A stretch of DNA of 64,000 nt, from assembly GCA_041397365.1 (NCBI GenBank), contig JAWKWT010000002.1, positions 248,001-312,000 of the forward strand. Direction: 5' to 3'. This document shows positions 27,968 through 36,735 of this stretch, in pieces. The DNA is from P52-10 sp041397365. GTDB lineage: Bacteria; Pseudomonadota; Alphaproteobacteria; Rhizobiales; Xanthobacteraceae. The translations under genes and the position numbers were made by a program. The notes beneath the pieces were generated by a model. The model was not told where the DNA came from. It saw only the letters and a list, made by a program, of their open reading frames with translations, and did not search any database. Numbering within the stretch: the first letter of the stretch is position 1; the number at the start of each line of letters is the position of its first letter.

Positions 27968-28606
27968 ATGGCGGGACTTGCGCATATCTTCGGGACGAAC
28001 CGGGCATGGCTGCGCCGCGCGGCCGTCGCGCTCGCCTTGCTGGGCGTCGGCCTGACGGTCAGCGGCTGCGTCACCGACGCGCGGATGGACGCGATGGCGC
28101 AGGCCGGCGGCGGCGCGACGCTCACTTTCGACTCCATCGACGGACCGCCGCCGCAGGTCTTCCAGCAGTTCGTCGAGGCCCTCAACGCCGAAGCGCAGGG
28201 GCGCGCGCTGCCGATCGCCTCGCGCGAGGGAGCGGCGACCTATCGTGTCCGCGCCTATCTGGCGGCGCAGACCGTCCGCGGGCGGACCTCGATCGCCTGG
28301 GTATTCGACGTCTATGACGCCAGCCAGCAACGCACGCTGCGTCTCGCCGGCGACGAGCCCGCCGGCCGAGCCGGACGCGACGCCTGGACCGGCGCCGACC
28401 CGCAGATGCTGCGGCGGATCGCGCAAAACGGCATCGGCGGCGTCGCCGCATTGATGAATGGCGGCGCGCCCGTGCCATCGCCATCGCCTGCGCCGGCCTC
28501 CTCGCAGGGCCCCGCCGTCGCGCAGTCGCGCGATCCCGCCTCGCTTGATCCGACCTCCGCCGAGCCGGCCCCCGGCCAGGCCACGCTGGCGTTCCGCGCC
28601 GAGTAA
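27968..28606 (+). CDS. Hypothetical lipoprotein, 212 aa
   Basis: N-terminal basic and hydrophobic signal (RRAAVALALLGVGL) with lipobox VSGC, so the mature protein should start at Cys 35. A folded region follows (FDSIDGPPPQVFQQFVEALN; YRVRAYLAAQTVRGRTSIAW), then a Pro/Ala/Ser-rich tail from about residue 165. No known domain recognised. Probably in the periplasm or anchored to the outer membrane. Confidence 0.8.
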   Translation: MAGLAHIFGTNRAWLRRAAVALALLGVGLTVSGCVTDARMDAMAQAGGGATLTFDSIDGPPPQVFQQFVEALNAEAQGRALPIASREGAATYRVRAYLAAQTVRGRTSIAWVFDVYDASQQRTLRLAGDEPAGRAGRDAWTGADPQMLRRIAQNGIGGVAALMNGGAPVPSPSPAPASSQGPAVAQSRDPASLDPTSAEPAPGQATLAFRAE

Positions 28607-28793
28607 CCATTTATCCAGTAAACGGCCTGATTTTACGCCGGAAAATCGCCTGCGGCATATTGCCAGCCGCGCCCCGCCCTTGTTATCACGCGGGCGAAAT
28701 CGGCGATTGCCGAGGCCTCGGCTTGTTCCACGAACAATCAGGACGGTTGTCATGCTGAACAACGCTTCCACCGGTTTGCAGGACAAAAAGACG

Positions 28794-29747
28794 ATGGCCG
28801 CGAAGAACGGCACCATGAAGATCGTGGCGGGCAATTCGAATCCGTCGCTCGCCAACGCGATCGCCGAACATCTGAAGATGCCGCTGGCGAAAGCCTCGGT
28901 CCGGCGCTTCGCGGATATGGAAATCTTCGTCGAGATTCAGGAGAACGTGCGCGGCTCGGACGTCTACATCATCCAGTCGACCTCGTATCCGACCAACGAT
29001 CACCTGATGGAGCTTCTGATCGTCACCGACGCGCTGCGCCGCGCCTCGGCGCGCCGGATCACCGCCGTCATCCCCTATTTCGGCTATGCAAGGCAGGACC
29101 GAAAGGTCGGCTCGCGCTCGCCGATCTCGGCCAAGCTCGTCGCCAACCTCATCACCCATGCAGGTGCCGACCGCGTGCTGACGCTGGACCTGCATGCGGG
29201 ACAGATTCAAGGCTTCTTCGATATTCCGACTGACAATCTCTACGCCTCGCCCGTATTGGTGCGCGACATCAAGGAGCGGTTCGACCTCGCCAATCTGATG
29301 GTGGTGTCGCCCGACGTCGGCGGCGTCGCGCGCGCGCGGGGGCTTGCGAAACGCATCAATGCACCGCTGGCGATCATCGACAAACGGCGCGAGCGCGCCG
29401 GCGAATCCGAAGTGATGAACGTAATCGGCGACGTTGCCGGCCACACCTGCATCCTGATCGACGACATCGTCGATTCCGGCGGCACGCTCGTCAACGCCGC
29501 CGACGCGCTGCTCGCGAACGGCGCGAAGGATGTCTACGCCTACATCACGCATGGCGTGCTGTCCGGCGGCGCGGTCGCGCGGATCGGCTCGTCGAAGCTG
29601 AAGGAACTGGTCATTACCGATTCGATCCAGCCGACGGAAGCGGTGCGCGCCACCGCCAATATCAGGGTTCTGTCGATCGCCGACCTGATTGGCGAGGCGA
29701 TCAACCGCACCGCATCGGAAGAGTCGGTGTCGAGTTTGTTCGACTGA
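28794..29747 (+). CDS. prs: Ribose-phosphate pyrophosphokinase
   Basis: Makes PRPP from ribose 5-phosphate and ATP for nucleotide, His and Trp synthesis. 317 residues from the chosen ATG (E. coli Prs has 315). The family motifs are FADMEIFVEI, the flexible-loop YARQDRK, DLHAGQIQGFF and the PRPP-binding CILIDDIVDSGGTL. An in-frame ATG at 28752 would add 14 residues; no strong ribosome site decides between them. Followed by a strong terminator. Confidence 0.95.
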   Translation: MAAKNGTMKIVAGNSNPSLANAIAEHLKMPLAKASVRRFADMEIFVEIQENVRGSDVYIIQSTSYPTNDHLMELLIVTDALRRASARRITAVIPYFGYARQDRKVGSRSPISAKLVANLITHAGADRVLTLDLHAGQIQGFFDIPTDNLYASPVLVRDIKERFDLANLMVVSPDVGGVARARGLAKRINAPLAIIDKRRERAGESEVMNVIGDVAGHTCILIDDIVDSGGTLVNAADALLANGAKDVYAYITHGVLSGGAVARIGSSKLKELVITDSIQPTEAVRATANIRVLSIADLIGEAINRTASEESVSSLFD

Positions 29748-29772
29748 TTTTGACGCGCAGCCTTCAGCGGGA

Positions 29773-29798
29773 AAAAGGCCGGCTCGCGCCGGCCTTTT
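29773..29798. terminator. Bidirectional terminator between prs and ribH
   Basis: Perfect 11-bp stem with arms AAAAGGCCGGC and GCCGGCCTTTT around TCGC. The A- and T-tracts on both sides allow it to serve both convergent genes. Confidence 0.85.
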
Positions 29799-29804
29799 GA
29801 TATT

Positions 29805-30299
29805 TTACGCCGCGTCCGCCAGCAGCGACAGCCTGCCCATATTGTCGAGCGTCGCCCGGCAGGCTTGCGCGACCTCGACGCCCTTCACCGCCAGATGCCG
29901 GTGGAAGAACTCGACATGCGTCGCGTGCTCATGGAAATGCTGCGGCGTCAGCACGGCCGACAGCACCGGCACTTCCGTATCCAACTGCACCCGCATCAAG
30001 GCGTCGATCACGGCGGCGGCGACGAATTCGTGCCGATAGATGCCGCCATCGACCACGAAGCCGGCGGCGACGATCGCCGCATAGCGCGTCGTCTTCGCTA
30101 GCAATTGAGCTTGCAGCGGGATCTCGAAAGCGCCCGGCACTTCGAACAGATCGATCTGCGCGGCGCCGGTCGCGTCCATCTCCTTCAGGAACGCATCGCG
30201 GCACTGGTCGACGATGTCGCGATGCCAACATGACTGGATGAAGGCGACGTGCGGCGGCCCGCCGGGTGCGGTCGCGGATTTGGGGGAATCGGATTTCAT
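29805..30299 (-). CDS. ribH: 6,7-dimethyl-8-ribityllumazine synthase (RibH2 type)
   Basis: Penultimate step of riboflavin synthesis. 164 residues with SCWHRDIVDQC, the substrate loop FEVPGAFEIPL, GFVVDGGIYRHEFV and VLTPQHFHEH. The H-E-F/HFHEH pattern and the isolated location (not in a ribD-ribE-ribH cluster) fit the stand-alone RibH2 isozyme of Rhizobiales such as Brucella and Mesorhizobium. Confidence 0.92.
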   Translation of the reverse strand: MKSDSPKSATAPGGPPHVAFIQSCWHRDIVDQCRDAFLKEMDATGAAQIDLFEVPGAFEIPLQAQLLAKTTRYAAIVAAGFVVDGGIYRHEFVAAAVIDALMRVQLDTEVPVLSAVLTPQHFHEHATHVEFFHRHLAVKGVEVAQACRATLDNMGRLSLLADAA

Positions 30300-30902
30300 G
30301 TGATGTCCTCAAGTTGCGGTCCGGCATGGAGCGCGGGCGCGCGCATTCCCGATGCGCCGAGAGCCCGTCACCTGTCGTCCGAACGGTTGATGGTGAGTGG
30401 CGGAGTTTCACCGGCCTTGCTGGCCCCGGCGGCGCTTTCGTCCGGCGGGCGCTCGCGGCCGCGACAGAGGATGTCGCCGCCGCCCGGCGGACTGCTGCCG
30501 CCGCGCCGTCATCATCAACGGCGCAGGCATTCTGGGTCCGCTTCCACGCCCTGGCAAGTGCCCGCCCCCGCGCTCCGCGCATGGCCGCATTTTCAGACCA
30601 GGATCCGCGAACAAACCCGGCCGGACTCGCACGAGGCGAGTCCGATTCCGTTTTGTTCTCATCTCCTGCCCGTCCCATGTTCGTTATCTGTGGATGCGCG
30701 GACACAATTCGCCGTTTGTTTGTGGACGAGAGTCCTGCGCGGTTGCGCGGATTCCGCAAATCACATCACTTGATGTTCGCAGGCTTCGGTCGACACGGTC
30801 GTTGACGCAGGAGCCACGGCGCGGAGCCGTACCCGGCGGAGCAACCTTCGCCAGCTTGCAGCGTGCGTACCCATTACATCGCCAACACGAGGTCGACTCG
30901 GC
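30300..30902. other. 600-base region without a convincing gene
   Basis: Several overlapping frames are open on both strands, but they are Arg/Pro/Ala-rich, lack family similarity, and have no ribosome-binding site. A hairpin with arms GGACTCG and CGAGTCC lies at 30623-30643, followed by GATTCCGTTTTGTT. It could be a terminator for a transcript crossing the region from the left. I see no tRNA or known small RNA. Confidence 0.5.
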
Positions 30903-31403
30903 ATGTCCCTGATCGAATTCTTTTCCGATTCCATCCCCAACCCCTTGCAGGTGGTCGAGGATGTGGCGTCGGTCAATTCATGGGCCTTCGAGCGATCGGG
31001 CGACGACGAGATCACGATCCTCGTCAAGGGCCGATGGACGGATTATCAGGTGTGCTTCACATGGATGCGCGACATCGAGGCGCTGCATCTGGCCTGCACC
31101 TTCGACATGAAGATTCCGGAAGCGCGCAAGGCCGAGGTGCAGAGGCTGATCGCGATGATTAACGAGCAGCTCTGGATCGGACATTTCGACGTGTGGATGC
31201 AATCCGGCCTCATCATGTTCCGCCAGGCGCTGCCGCTGAATGGCGGGCTGACGGCGACCAATCTGCAATGCGAGGCGATGCTCGCCGCCGGCGTCGAGGC
31301 CAGCGAACGTTATTTCCCGGCGATCCAGTTCGCCGTCTGGGCCGGCAAGAGCGCCCGCGAGGCGATGGACGCGGCGATGTTCGACACCGAAGGCGAAGCC
31401 TAG
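30903..31403 (+). CDS. YbjN domain-containing protein
   Basis: 166-residue YbjN/sensory type III chaperone-fold protein. Characteristic blocks are WAFERSGDDEITILVKG, a beta strand ending YQVCFTWMRD and the helix LIAMINEQLWIGHFDVW. E. coli YbjN overexpression affects motility and stress responses; no biochemical activity is established. The stop codon overlaps a degenerate palindromic repeat, and proC follows on the same strand. Confidence 0.85.
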   Translation: MSLIEFFSDSIPNPLQVVEDVASVNSWAFERSGDDEITILVKGRWTDYQVCFTWMRDIEALHLACTFDMKIPEARKAEVQRLIAMINEQLWIGHFDVWMQSGLIMFRQALPLNGGLTATNLQCEAMLAAGVEASERYFPAIQFAVWAGKSAREAMDAAMFDTEGEA

Positions 31404-31438
31404 AGTCTGATCCGACTCTCTTTTCAGACTCATGCTCT
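31402..31438. repeat. Degenerate palindromic element after the YbjN gene
   Basis: Begins AGAGTCTGATCC and ends CATGCTCT, with arms that pair (AGAGTC/GACTCT-like, with mismatches). The CATGCTCT end resembles the right end of copies A and C of the dispersed repeat. It may be a decayed relative and could serve as a terminator for the YbjN gene. Confidence 0.45.
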
Positions 31439-31518
31439 AAGGCTGTGCATTGATCTGGCGCAGCACCTCGGCGACATTGCCCGATAAATTGCCTCCGACA
31501 TTCACGACAGGGCATGAC

Positions 31519-32352
31519 ATGACGATAAGCATTCCGCAGGCGCTGGATCTGCTCGAGGGCACGATCCTTTTGGCCGGGGCCGGCAAGATGGGCGGCGCGA
31601 TGCTGAACGGTTGGCTCAATGCCGGCGTGCCGCTCAGCCGCATCGCCGTGATCGAGCCGCATCTGTCCGACGAATTGCGCCAGCTCGTCTCGCTCGATCT
31701 GAGCGTCAATCCGTCCGTCGAAGAAGCGGGAGAAATTGCGGCTGTGGTGCTGGCGGTGAAACCGCAGACCTTCGCGGACGCAGCACCTCGACTGAAGGAA
31801 TTCTGTACGCCGCAGACGCTGGTTACATCGATTATGGCCGGAGCAACGCTCGCGCGCGTCGAGAGCGGCTGCGGCGGCGCGGTGGTCCGCGCAATGCCGA
31901 ACACGCCGGCCTCGATCGGGCGCGGCATGACGGTGGCGATCGCCTCCGGAAAAGTCAGCACCATACAGCGCGCGTTTGCCGACGCTCTGCTGAGCACGAG
32001 CGGCGACGTCGAATGGATCGAGGACGAGACGTTGATGGACGCCGTGACCGCCGTGTCCGGCTCCGGTCCGGCCTATGTGTTCCTGCTGGCGGAGGAGCTG
32101 GCTCGCGCCGGCGTCGCCGCCGGGCTGCCCGCGGATTTCGCCGCCAAGATCGCGCGCGCGACCGTCTCCGGCTCCGGCGAATTGCTGCGGCAGTCGAGCC
32201 TCGACGCCGCGACCCTGCGCAAGAACGTCACCTCGCCGGGCGGGACGACCGCGGCCGCCCTCGATGTGCTGATGGCCGAAGGCGTCATGCAGCGGCTGAT
32301 GACCGAGGCCGTCGCCGCCGCGACCAAGCGGTCGAAGGAACTGGCGAGCTAG
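31519..32352 (+). CDS. proC: Pyrroline-5-carboxylate reductase
   Basis: Last step of proline synthesis, NAD(P)H-dependent. 277 residues with the Rossmann motif GAGKMGGAMLNGW, VLAVKPQTFAD, RAMPNTPASIGRG and the C-terminal P5C-reductase signature TSPGGTTAAALDVL. The ATG at 31519 leaves a short N-terminal extension before the Rossmann fold. Intact. Confidence 0.95.
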   Translation: MTISIPQALDLLEGTILLAGAGKMGGAMLNGWLNAGVPLSRIAVIEPHLSDELRQLVSLDLSVNPSVEEAGEIAAVVLAVKPQTFADAAPRLKEFCTPQTLVTSIMAGATLARVESGCGGAVVRAMPNTPASIGRGMTVAIASGKVSTIQRAFADALLSTSGDVEWIEDETLMDAVTAVSGSGPAYVFLLAEELARAGVAAGLPADFAAKIARATVSGSGELLRQSSLDAATLRKNVTSPGGTTAAALDVLMAEGVMQRLMTEAVAAATKRSKELAS

Positions 32353-32370
32353 ACTTCGACCACGCTATCC

Positions 32371-33759
32371 CTACACCGGCACGCGCACTGTCGCGCGAAG
32401 GCCCCCCATTGGGCTGTCGCCGAGAAAAATATCGCCGCCATGCGAGCGGGCGATGTCGCGGGCGATCGCCAGCCCCAATCCGCTGCCGCCTTCGTCGACA
32501 TTGCGCGCCGCATCCAGCCGCAGGAACGGCTTGAACACCTCCTCGCGCATGCTTTGCGGAATGCCGGGACCGTCATCGTCGATCGTCACCGTCAGCCAGC
32601 GATGGTCGCGATGGCCGGTGATGGCGATCGAATCCGCGTAGCGCGCGGCGTTCGACACGAGATTGGCGAGGCAGCGCTTGAACGCAGCCGGCTTGACGAT
32701 CACCACCGGCTGGCCGGTGAACGCCGCCGTCACCTGATGGTTCTGCCGTTCCGCCTCCTGCTGCAACTCCTTCAGCAGCGAGGCGATGTGGGTCGGCGCA
32801 TCCTGCTCGCCGCCGTCGCCGCGCGCGAAGGCGAGATAGCCTTCCAGCATCCCGTTCATCTCGTCGACGTCTTTCTTCATCGCCTCGACCTCGGGCGTGT
32901 CGCCGATCAAAGCGAGTTCGAGCTTGAAGCGGGTGAGAATGGTGCGCAGGTCATGCGAGACGCCGGCCAGCATCGCCGTGCGCTGCTCCAGCGTGCGCTC
33001 GATGCGGGTTTTCATTTCGATGAAGGAATGAGCCGCCTGCCGCACCTCGCGCGCGCCGCGTGGGCGGAAGTCCGGCACCTCGCGTCCCTTGCCGAACCGT
33101 TCAGCCGCGTCGGCAAGCCGCAGAATCGGGCGGATCTGGTTGCGCAGGAACAGCACGGCGACCGCCAGCAGCACCAGCGACGTGCCCACCATCCAGAACA
33201 GGAAAATCTCCGAATTGGAGGCATAGGCCGCGTTGCGTCGGGCGAACACTCGCATCACCGAATCGTCGAGCGAGATACGGATTTCCACCAGCGAGGACCG
33301 TCCGACCGTATCGATCCAGAACGGAAGGCCGATCCGCCGGCTGAGCTGCACCGACAGCGTCTGGTCCAGCAGCGAGAAGAACGGTTTCGGGCCGGGCGGC
33401 GGCAGATCGCTCGCCGGGAGAAAATCGACCACCAGGCCGAGCCGGTTCTGGGCGATGTTCTTCAGCTTGGCATGATCCTTGTCCTGCGGATACATCTTGT
33501 AGACGTCAATCAGCGCGGCGATGTCCTGCACCACCGCCGCCGACAGCCGCTGCGTCACCGTGTTCCAGTGCCGCTCCATGAACACGAAGGCGATCACCGA
33601 TTGCAGCACCACCATCGGCACGATGATGATGAGCAGCGCGCGGGCATAAAGCCCCTTCGGCGTCCAATGCTTGAAGGCATTGCCAAGCCAGTGATTGGCG
33701 AGGACGACGCGCCGGGAGGCGGAGCGGATCAGCGTCAGTCCGGTGTCGATCGTGCTCAC
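32371..33759 (-). CDS. Sensor histidine kinase, EnvZ-like
   Basis: 462-residue inner-membrane kinase, last gene of a marR-like, response regulator, kinase operon. Two membrane helices (about residues 40-63 and 195-215) enclose a periplasmic sensor of about 130 residues. A HAMP linker follows, then the H-box AGVSHDLRTILTRFK, N-box NLVSNAARYAD, G1 DDGPGIP and G2 GGSGLGLAIA. GTG start. It should phosphorylate the OmpR-family regulator encoded just upstream. The signal is unknown. Confidence 0.92.
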   Translation of the reverse strand: MSTIDTGLTLIRSASRRVVLANHWLGNAFKHWTPKGLYARALLIIIVPMVVLQSVIAFVFMERHWNTVTQRLSAAVVQDIAALIDVYKMYPQDKDHAKLKNIAQNRLGLVVDFLPASDLPPPGPKPFFSLLDQTLSVQLSRRIGLPFWIDTVGRSSLVEIRISLDDSVMRVFARRNAAYASNSEIFLFWMVGTSLVLLAVAVLFLRNQIRPILRLADAAERFGKGREVPDFRPRGAREVRQAAHSFIEMKTRIERTLEQRTAMLAGVSHDLRTILTRFKLELALIGDTPEVEAMKKDVDEMNGMLEGYLAFARGDGGEQDAPTHIASLLKELQQEAERQNHQVTAAFTGQPVVIVKPAAFKRCLANLVSNAARYADSIAITGHRDHRWLTVTIDDDGPGIPQSMREEVFKPFLRLDAARNVDEGGSGLGLAIARDIARSHGGDIFLGDSPMGGLRATVRVPV

Positions 33760-33777
33760 GGCGAAAGCCTCATCCGG

Positions 33778-34500
33778 TCAGAGCGAGGCGACGAGGCGAT
33801 AGCCGATGCCGCGCACGGCCTGAATGAAAAGCGGATTGGTCGGATCGCGCTCGATCTTCCGGCGCAGCCGGTTGACCTGAACGTCCACCGCCCGCTCGTT
33901 CACGGAGCCTGCCGCCGCCAGCGCCAGCCGCGGCACGGTTTCGCCGGCGGAATTGCCGAGAATGCGCAGCATCTCGCGCTCGCGGTCGGTCAGGCGGATC
34001 ACGATGTCCCCCTGCCGCAACTCGCCGCGCTCGAAATGGAAGACGTAGGGGCCGAAGCTCACAGAGTCGGCGGCCGGAGTCCGCTCCGGCGCAGCGCGCT
34101 TGAGAATATTGCCGATGCGCAGCACCAGTTCGCGCGGCTCGAAGGGCTTTGCGACATAGTCGTCCGCCCCGATCTGCAAGCCCTCGATGCGGCTTTCGGC
34201 CTCCGAGCGCGCCGTCAGCATGATGATCGGCACGTTGGATGATTTGCGAATGCTGCGCGCGAGGTCGAAACCGCTTTCGCCCGGCATCATCACATCGAGG
34301 ATCAGCAGATCGAAATGCAGCCCGGCCAGCTTGCCGCGTGCATCCTGCGCGCTCATCGCGGCCGTGACGCGGTAGCCTTCGTTGACGAGAAAGCGTGCGA
34401 GTGAATCGCGGATGCGCCGATCGTCCTCAACGATCATCAGATGCGGTGCGTCGTCGGCGAGTTCCGCCGGCGCAGGTTTCGCGATCGCCGTCTCCGTCAC
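33778..34500 (-). CDS. OmpR-family response regulator, PetR-like
   Basis: 240 residues: receiver domain with acidic pocket VEDD, phospho-acceptor Asp in LLILDVMMPG and Lys in AKPFEPRELV, then a winged-helix DNA-binding domain (NERAVDVQVNRLRRKIE; GIGYRLV). The GTG start overlaps the MarR-gene stop (GTGA). A MarR gene coupled to an OmpR-type regulator matches petP-petR of Rhodobacter capsulatus; orthology is inferred from arrangement and family only. Confidence 0.92.
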   Translation of the reverse strand: MTETAIAKPAPAELADDAPHLMIVEDDRRIRDSLARFLVNEGYRVTAAMSAQDARGKLAGLHFDLLILDVMMPGESGFDLARSIRKSSNVPIIMLTARSEAESRIEGLQIGADDYVAKPFEPRELVLRIGNILKRAAPERTPAADSVSFGPYVFHFERGELRQGDIVIRLTDREREMLRILGNSAGETVPRLALAAAGSVNERAVDVQVNRLRRKIERDPTNPLFIQAVRGIGYRLVASL

Positions 34501-35030
34501 TTCGCCTCCTTCCTGCCGGCGTGCTTCAGATCGAGAACCGTCTGCAACACCTTGTCCGGATTGTCGGCGTCGATCATCGCCCGCAGGAAATTCCGGATGG
34601 TGTCCACGCCGGCCGCATCCAAATCCCCGATCGCGGCGTTAATGCGGTCCGTCTGCAAGCCGGCCAGTTTCGTCACCAGCGCCTTGCCCTTCTCGGTCGC
34701 GAACAACAACCGCTGCCGCTTGTCGTTCGGACCGGCGCGCTGGACGATGTAATCCTCGTCGATCAACTGCTTCAACACACGCCCGAGCGACTGCTTGGTG
34801 ATGCGCAGCACGTCCAGCAGGTCGGCGACCGTCAGCCCCGGATAGCGCTGCACGAAATGCATCACCCGGTGATGGGCGCGGCCGAAGCCGAACTCCTCCA
34901 GCACGGCGTCCGCGTCGCCGACGAAGTCGCGATAGGCGTAGAACAGCAATTCGATGATATCCCATCGCCGCGCGTCCTCGCGGACGGCGGAATCGGCGGA
35001 TTGCGGTTTATCGTTCAGCGGAGAGTGCAA
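34497..35030 (-). CDS. MarR-family transcriptional regulator, PetP-like
   Basis: 177 residues from a TTG start at 35030; the frame is open farther upstream, but that part would run through a palindromic operator and has no ATG or GTG. The winged helix is clear: TVADLLDVLRITKQSLGRVL (recognition helix) and the wing VQRAGPNDKRQRLLFATEKG. First gene of the marR-regulator-kinase operon. Likely a dimeric repressor that binds the dyad at its own start. Confidence 0.88.
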   Translation of the reverse strand: MHSPLNDKPQSADSAVREDARRWDIIELLFYAYRDFVGDADAVLEEFGFGRAHHRVMHFVQRYPGLTVADLLDVLRITKQSLGRVLKQLIDEDYIVQRAGPNDKRQRLLFATEKGKALVTKLAGLQTDRINAAIGDLDAAGVDTIRNFLRAMIDADNPDKVLQTVLDLKHAGRKEAK

Positions 35031-35032
35031 TT

Positions 35033-35055
35033 TTATGTCAGCCTTGTTGACATAA
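35033..35055. promoter_or_regulatory. Palindromic operator candidate for the MarR regulator
   Basis: Perfect 8-bp arms TTATGTCA and TGACATAA with a 7-base spacer, immediately upstream of the MarR start and about 220 bases before the divergent ilvE-like gene. Size, AT-content and position fit a MarR-type autoregulatory site; it may also affect the divergent gene. Confidence 0.6.
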
Positions 35056-35274
35056 TTTCGGTCAAGTGTTACAAAAAACCAGATCAAGACGAAATTTTCG
35101 TTCGCAGACCGCCTTCCCTCCACGGAGAGTTGTGGTCGGATGAAGGAAAATCCTCGGCAAGATCACCGCTCGCGATTGTCGGTCGGCATTTCGCGAAACA
35201 TACTGGATTCAACATCAGAGGCAAAATCGGACCGGCCCGCGCAGGCAGGGCCGAACCGGATCGGGAGACGGACC

Positions 35275-36387
35275 ATGGGCGTTTCATTCGACAGGATCGA
35301 TGGCTCGGTCTGGCTGAATTTCGACATTCAGCCGGCGGCAAATCCGACGCCCGAGAAGGATCGGGTGGCGAAGCTCGCCGACCCCGGTTTCGGCAAGGTC
35401 TTCACAGACCACATGGCGATCGTCCGCTACAATCCCGAGAAGGGCTGGCACAACGCCCGCATCGAGGCGCGCGCGAATTTTCCGCTCGATCCGGCGACCG
35501 CGGTGCTGCATTACGCGCAGGAAATTTTCGAGGGGCTGAAAGCCTACAGACGCGACGACGGCGGCGTGAACCTGTTCCGCCCCGACGCCAACGCGCGCCG
35601 CTTCCGCGACTCGGCGGACCGGATGGCGATGGCTCCCGTGCCGGAGCCGGTGTTCGTCGAGGCGATCGAACAGCTCGTGCGCATCGACCGCGACTGGATT
35701 CCGGGCGGCGACGGCAGCCTCTATCTGCGGCCCTTCATGATCGCCACCGAAGTCTTTCTCGGTGTGAAGCCGTCGGCCGAATACATCTTCGCCGTGATCG
35801 CCTCGCCGGTCGGCTCGTATTTCAAGGGCGGCCCCGCGCCGGTCTCGATCTGGGTCTCGGAGAATTGTACACGCGCAGCGATCGGCGGCACCGGCGCGGT
35901 CAACTGCGGCGGCAATTACGCGGCGAGCCTGCGCGCGCAGGCCGAAGCGATCGAGCGCGGCTGCGATCAGGTGGTCTTCCTCGATGCGGTCGAGCGCCGC
36001 TATGTCGAGGAACTCGGCGGCATGAACATCTTCTTCGTGTTCGACGACGGCTCGCTCATCACCCCGCCGCTCGGCACGATCCTGCCCGGCATCACCCGCG
36101 ATTCGATCATCGCGATGGCGAAGGCGGCCGGCATGCCGGTGCGCGAGGAGCTTTACACCTTCGAGCAATGGCGCGCGGACGCCGCCAGCGGCAAGCTGAA
36201 GGAAGCTTTCGCCTGCGGCACGGCGGCGGTGATCTCGCCGATCGGCAAGGTCTGCTCGGCGAGCGGCGACTTCACCATCAATGGCGGCGCGGCCGGCAAG
36301 GTGGCGATGGGGCTGCGCAAACAACTGGTCGATATCCAGTACGGCCACGCGGCCGATACGCACAACTGGATTCGCAAGGTGCTTTGA
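35275..36387 (+). CDS. ilvE: Branched-chain amino acid aminotransferase homologue lacking the expected catalytic lysine
   Basis: 370-residue class IV PLP aminotransferase of the BCAT type, which interconverts Val/Leu/Ile and their 2-oxoacids. Family blocks are present along its whole length: HYAQEIFEGLKAYR, RPFMIATEVFLGVKP, LDAVERRYVEELGGMN, GTILPGITRDS and EAFACGTAAVISPIG. The block normally reading GAAKxGGNYA, whose Lys forms the PLP Schiff base, here reads GAVNCGGNYA: Asn (AAC) sits at the Lys position, and SENCTRAA nearby has Cys where Tyr is usual. GGAGACGGACC precedes the ATG. It may be inactive, repurposed, or carry sequence errors. Confidence 0.85.
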   Translation: MGVSFDRIDGSVWLNFDIQPAANPTPEKDRVAKLADPGFGKVFTDHMAIVRYNPEKGWHNARIEARANFPLDPATAVLHYAQEIFEGLKAYRRDDGGVNLFRPDANARRFRDSADRMAMAPVPEPVFVEAIEQLVRIDRDWIPGGDGSLYLRPFMIATEVFLGVKPSAEYIFAVIASPVGSYFKGGPAPVSIWVSENCTRAAIGGTGAVNCGGNYAASLRAQAEAIERGCDQVVFLDAVERRYVEELGGMNIFFVFDDGSLITPPLGTILPGITRDSIIAMAKAAGMPVREELYTFEQWRADAASGKLKEAFACGTAAVISPIGKVCSASGDFTINGGAAGKVAMGLRKQLVDIQYGHAADTHNWIRKVL

Positions 36388-36411
36388 TCGGCACTTGTTT
36401 AGGACAGCGCC

Positions 36412-36735
36412 GTGACCAGCTGGGCGATCTATGCCGCCGCGGCGCTGCTCGAGATCGGCGGCTGCTTCGCCTTCTGGGCGTGGCTGCGGCTGGATCGCTC
36501 GGTCCTCTGGATCATTCCGGGCGTCGTCGCGCTGGTGCTGTTCGCGCTGTGCCTGACGCGAATCGATGCGGCCGCCGCCGGCCGCGCCTACGCCGCCTAT
36601 GGCGGCATCTATATAGCCGCTTCACTAATGTGGCTGTGGCTCGCCGAAGGCGTCCGGCCGGACCGCTGGGATATCACCGGCGCGGCGTTCTGCCTGGTCG
36701 GTGCGGCGATCATCCTGCACGCCCCGCGCGGATAA
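36412..36735 (+). CDS. YnfA/UPF0060 family small membrane protein
   Basis: 107 residues in four hydrophobic helices, beginning TSWAIYAAAALLEIGGCFAF with GTG start. The pattern GGIYIAASLMWLW and the ending of the family are clear. Related to small multidrug-resistance-type proteins; function not established. Its 3' end overlaps the convergent prmB by 26 bases. Confidence 0.85.
   Translation: MTSWAIYAAAALLEIGGCFAFWAWLRLDRSVLWIIPGVVALVLFALCLTRIDAAAAGRAYAAYGGIYIAASLMWLWLAEGVRPDRWDITGAAFCLVGAAIILHAPRG

Noticed and set aside
30680..30700. TTATCTGTGGAT resembling a DnaA box
   Set aside because: Single imperfect match with no cluster of boxes and no origin genes nearby.
30266..30805. 179-codon plus-strand frame upstream of the YbjN gene
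   Set aside because: Arg/Ala/Ser-rich composition, overlapped by equally open frames, no ribosome site or recognisable domain.
32440..34242. 600-codon plus-strand open frame across the kinase and response-regulator genes
   Set aside because: It is antisense to two clearly recognisable genes and has shadow-type composition.
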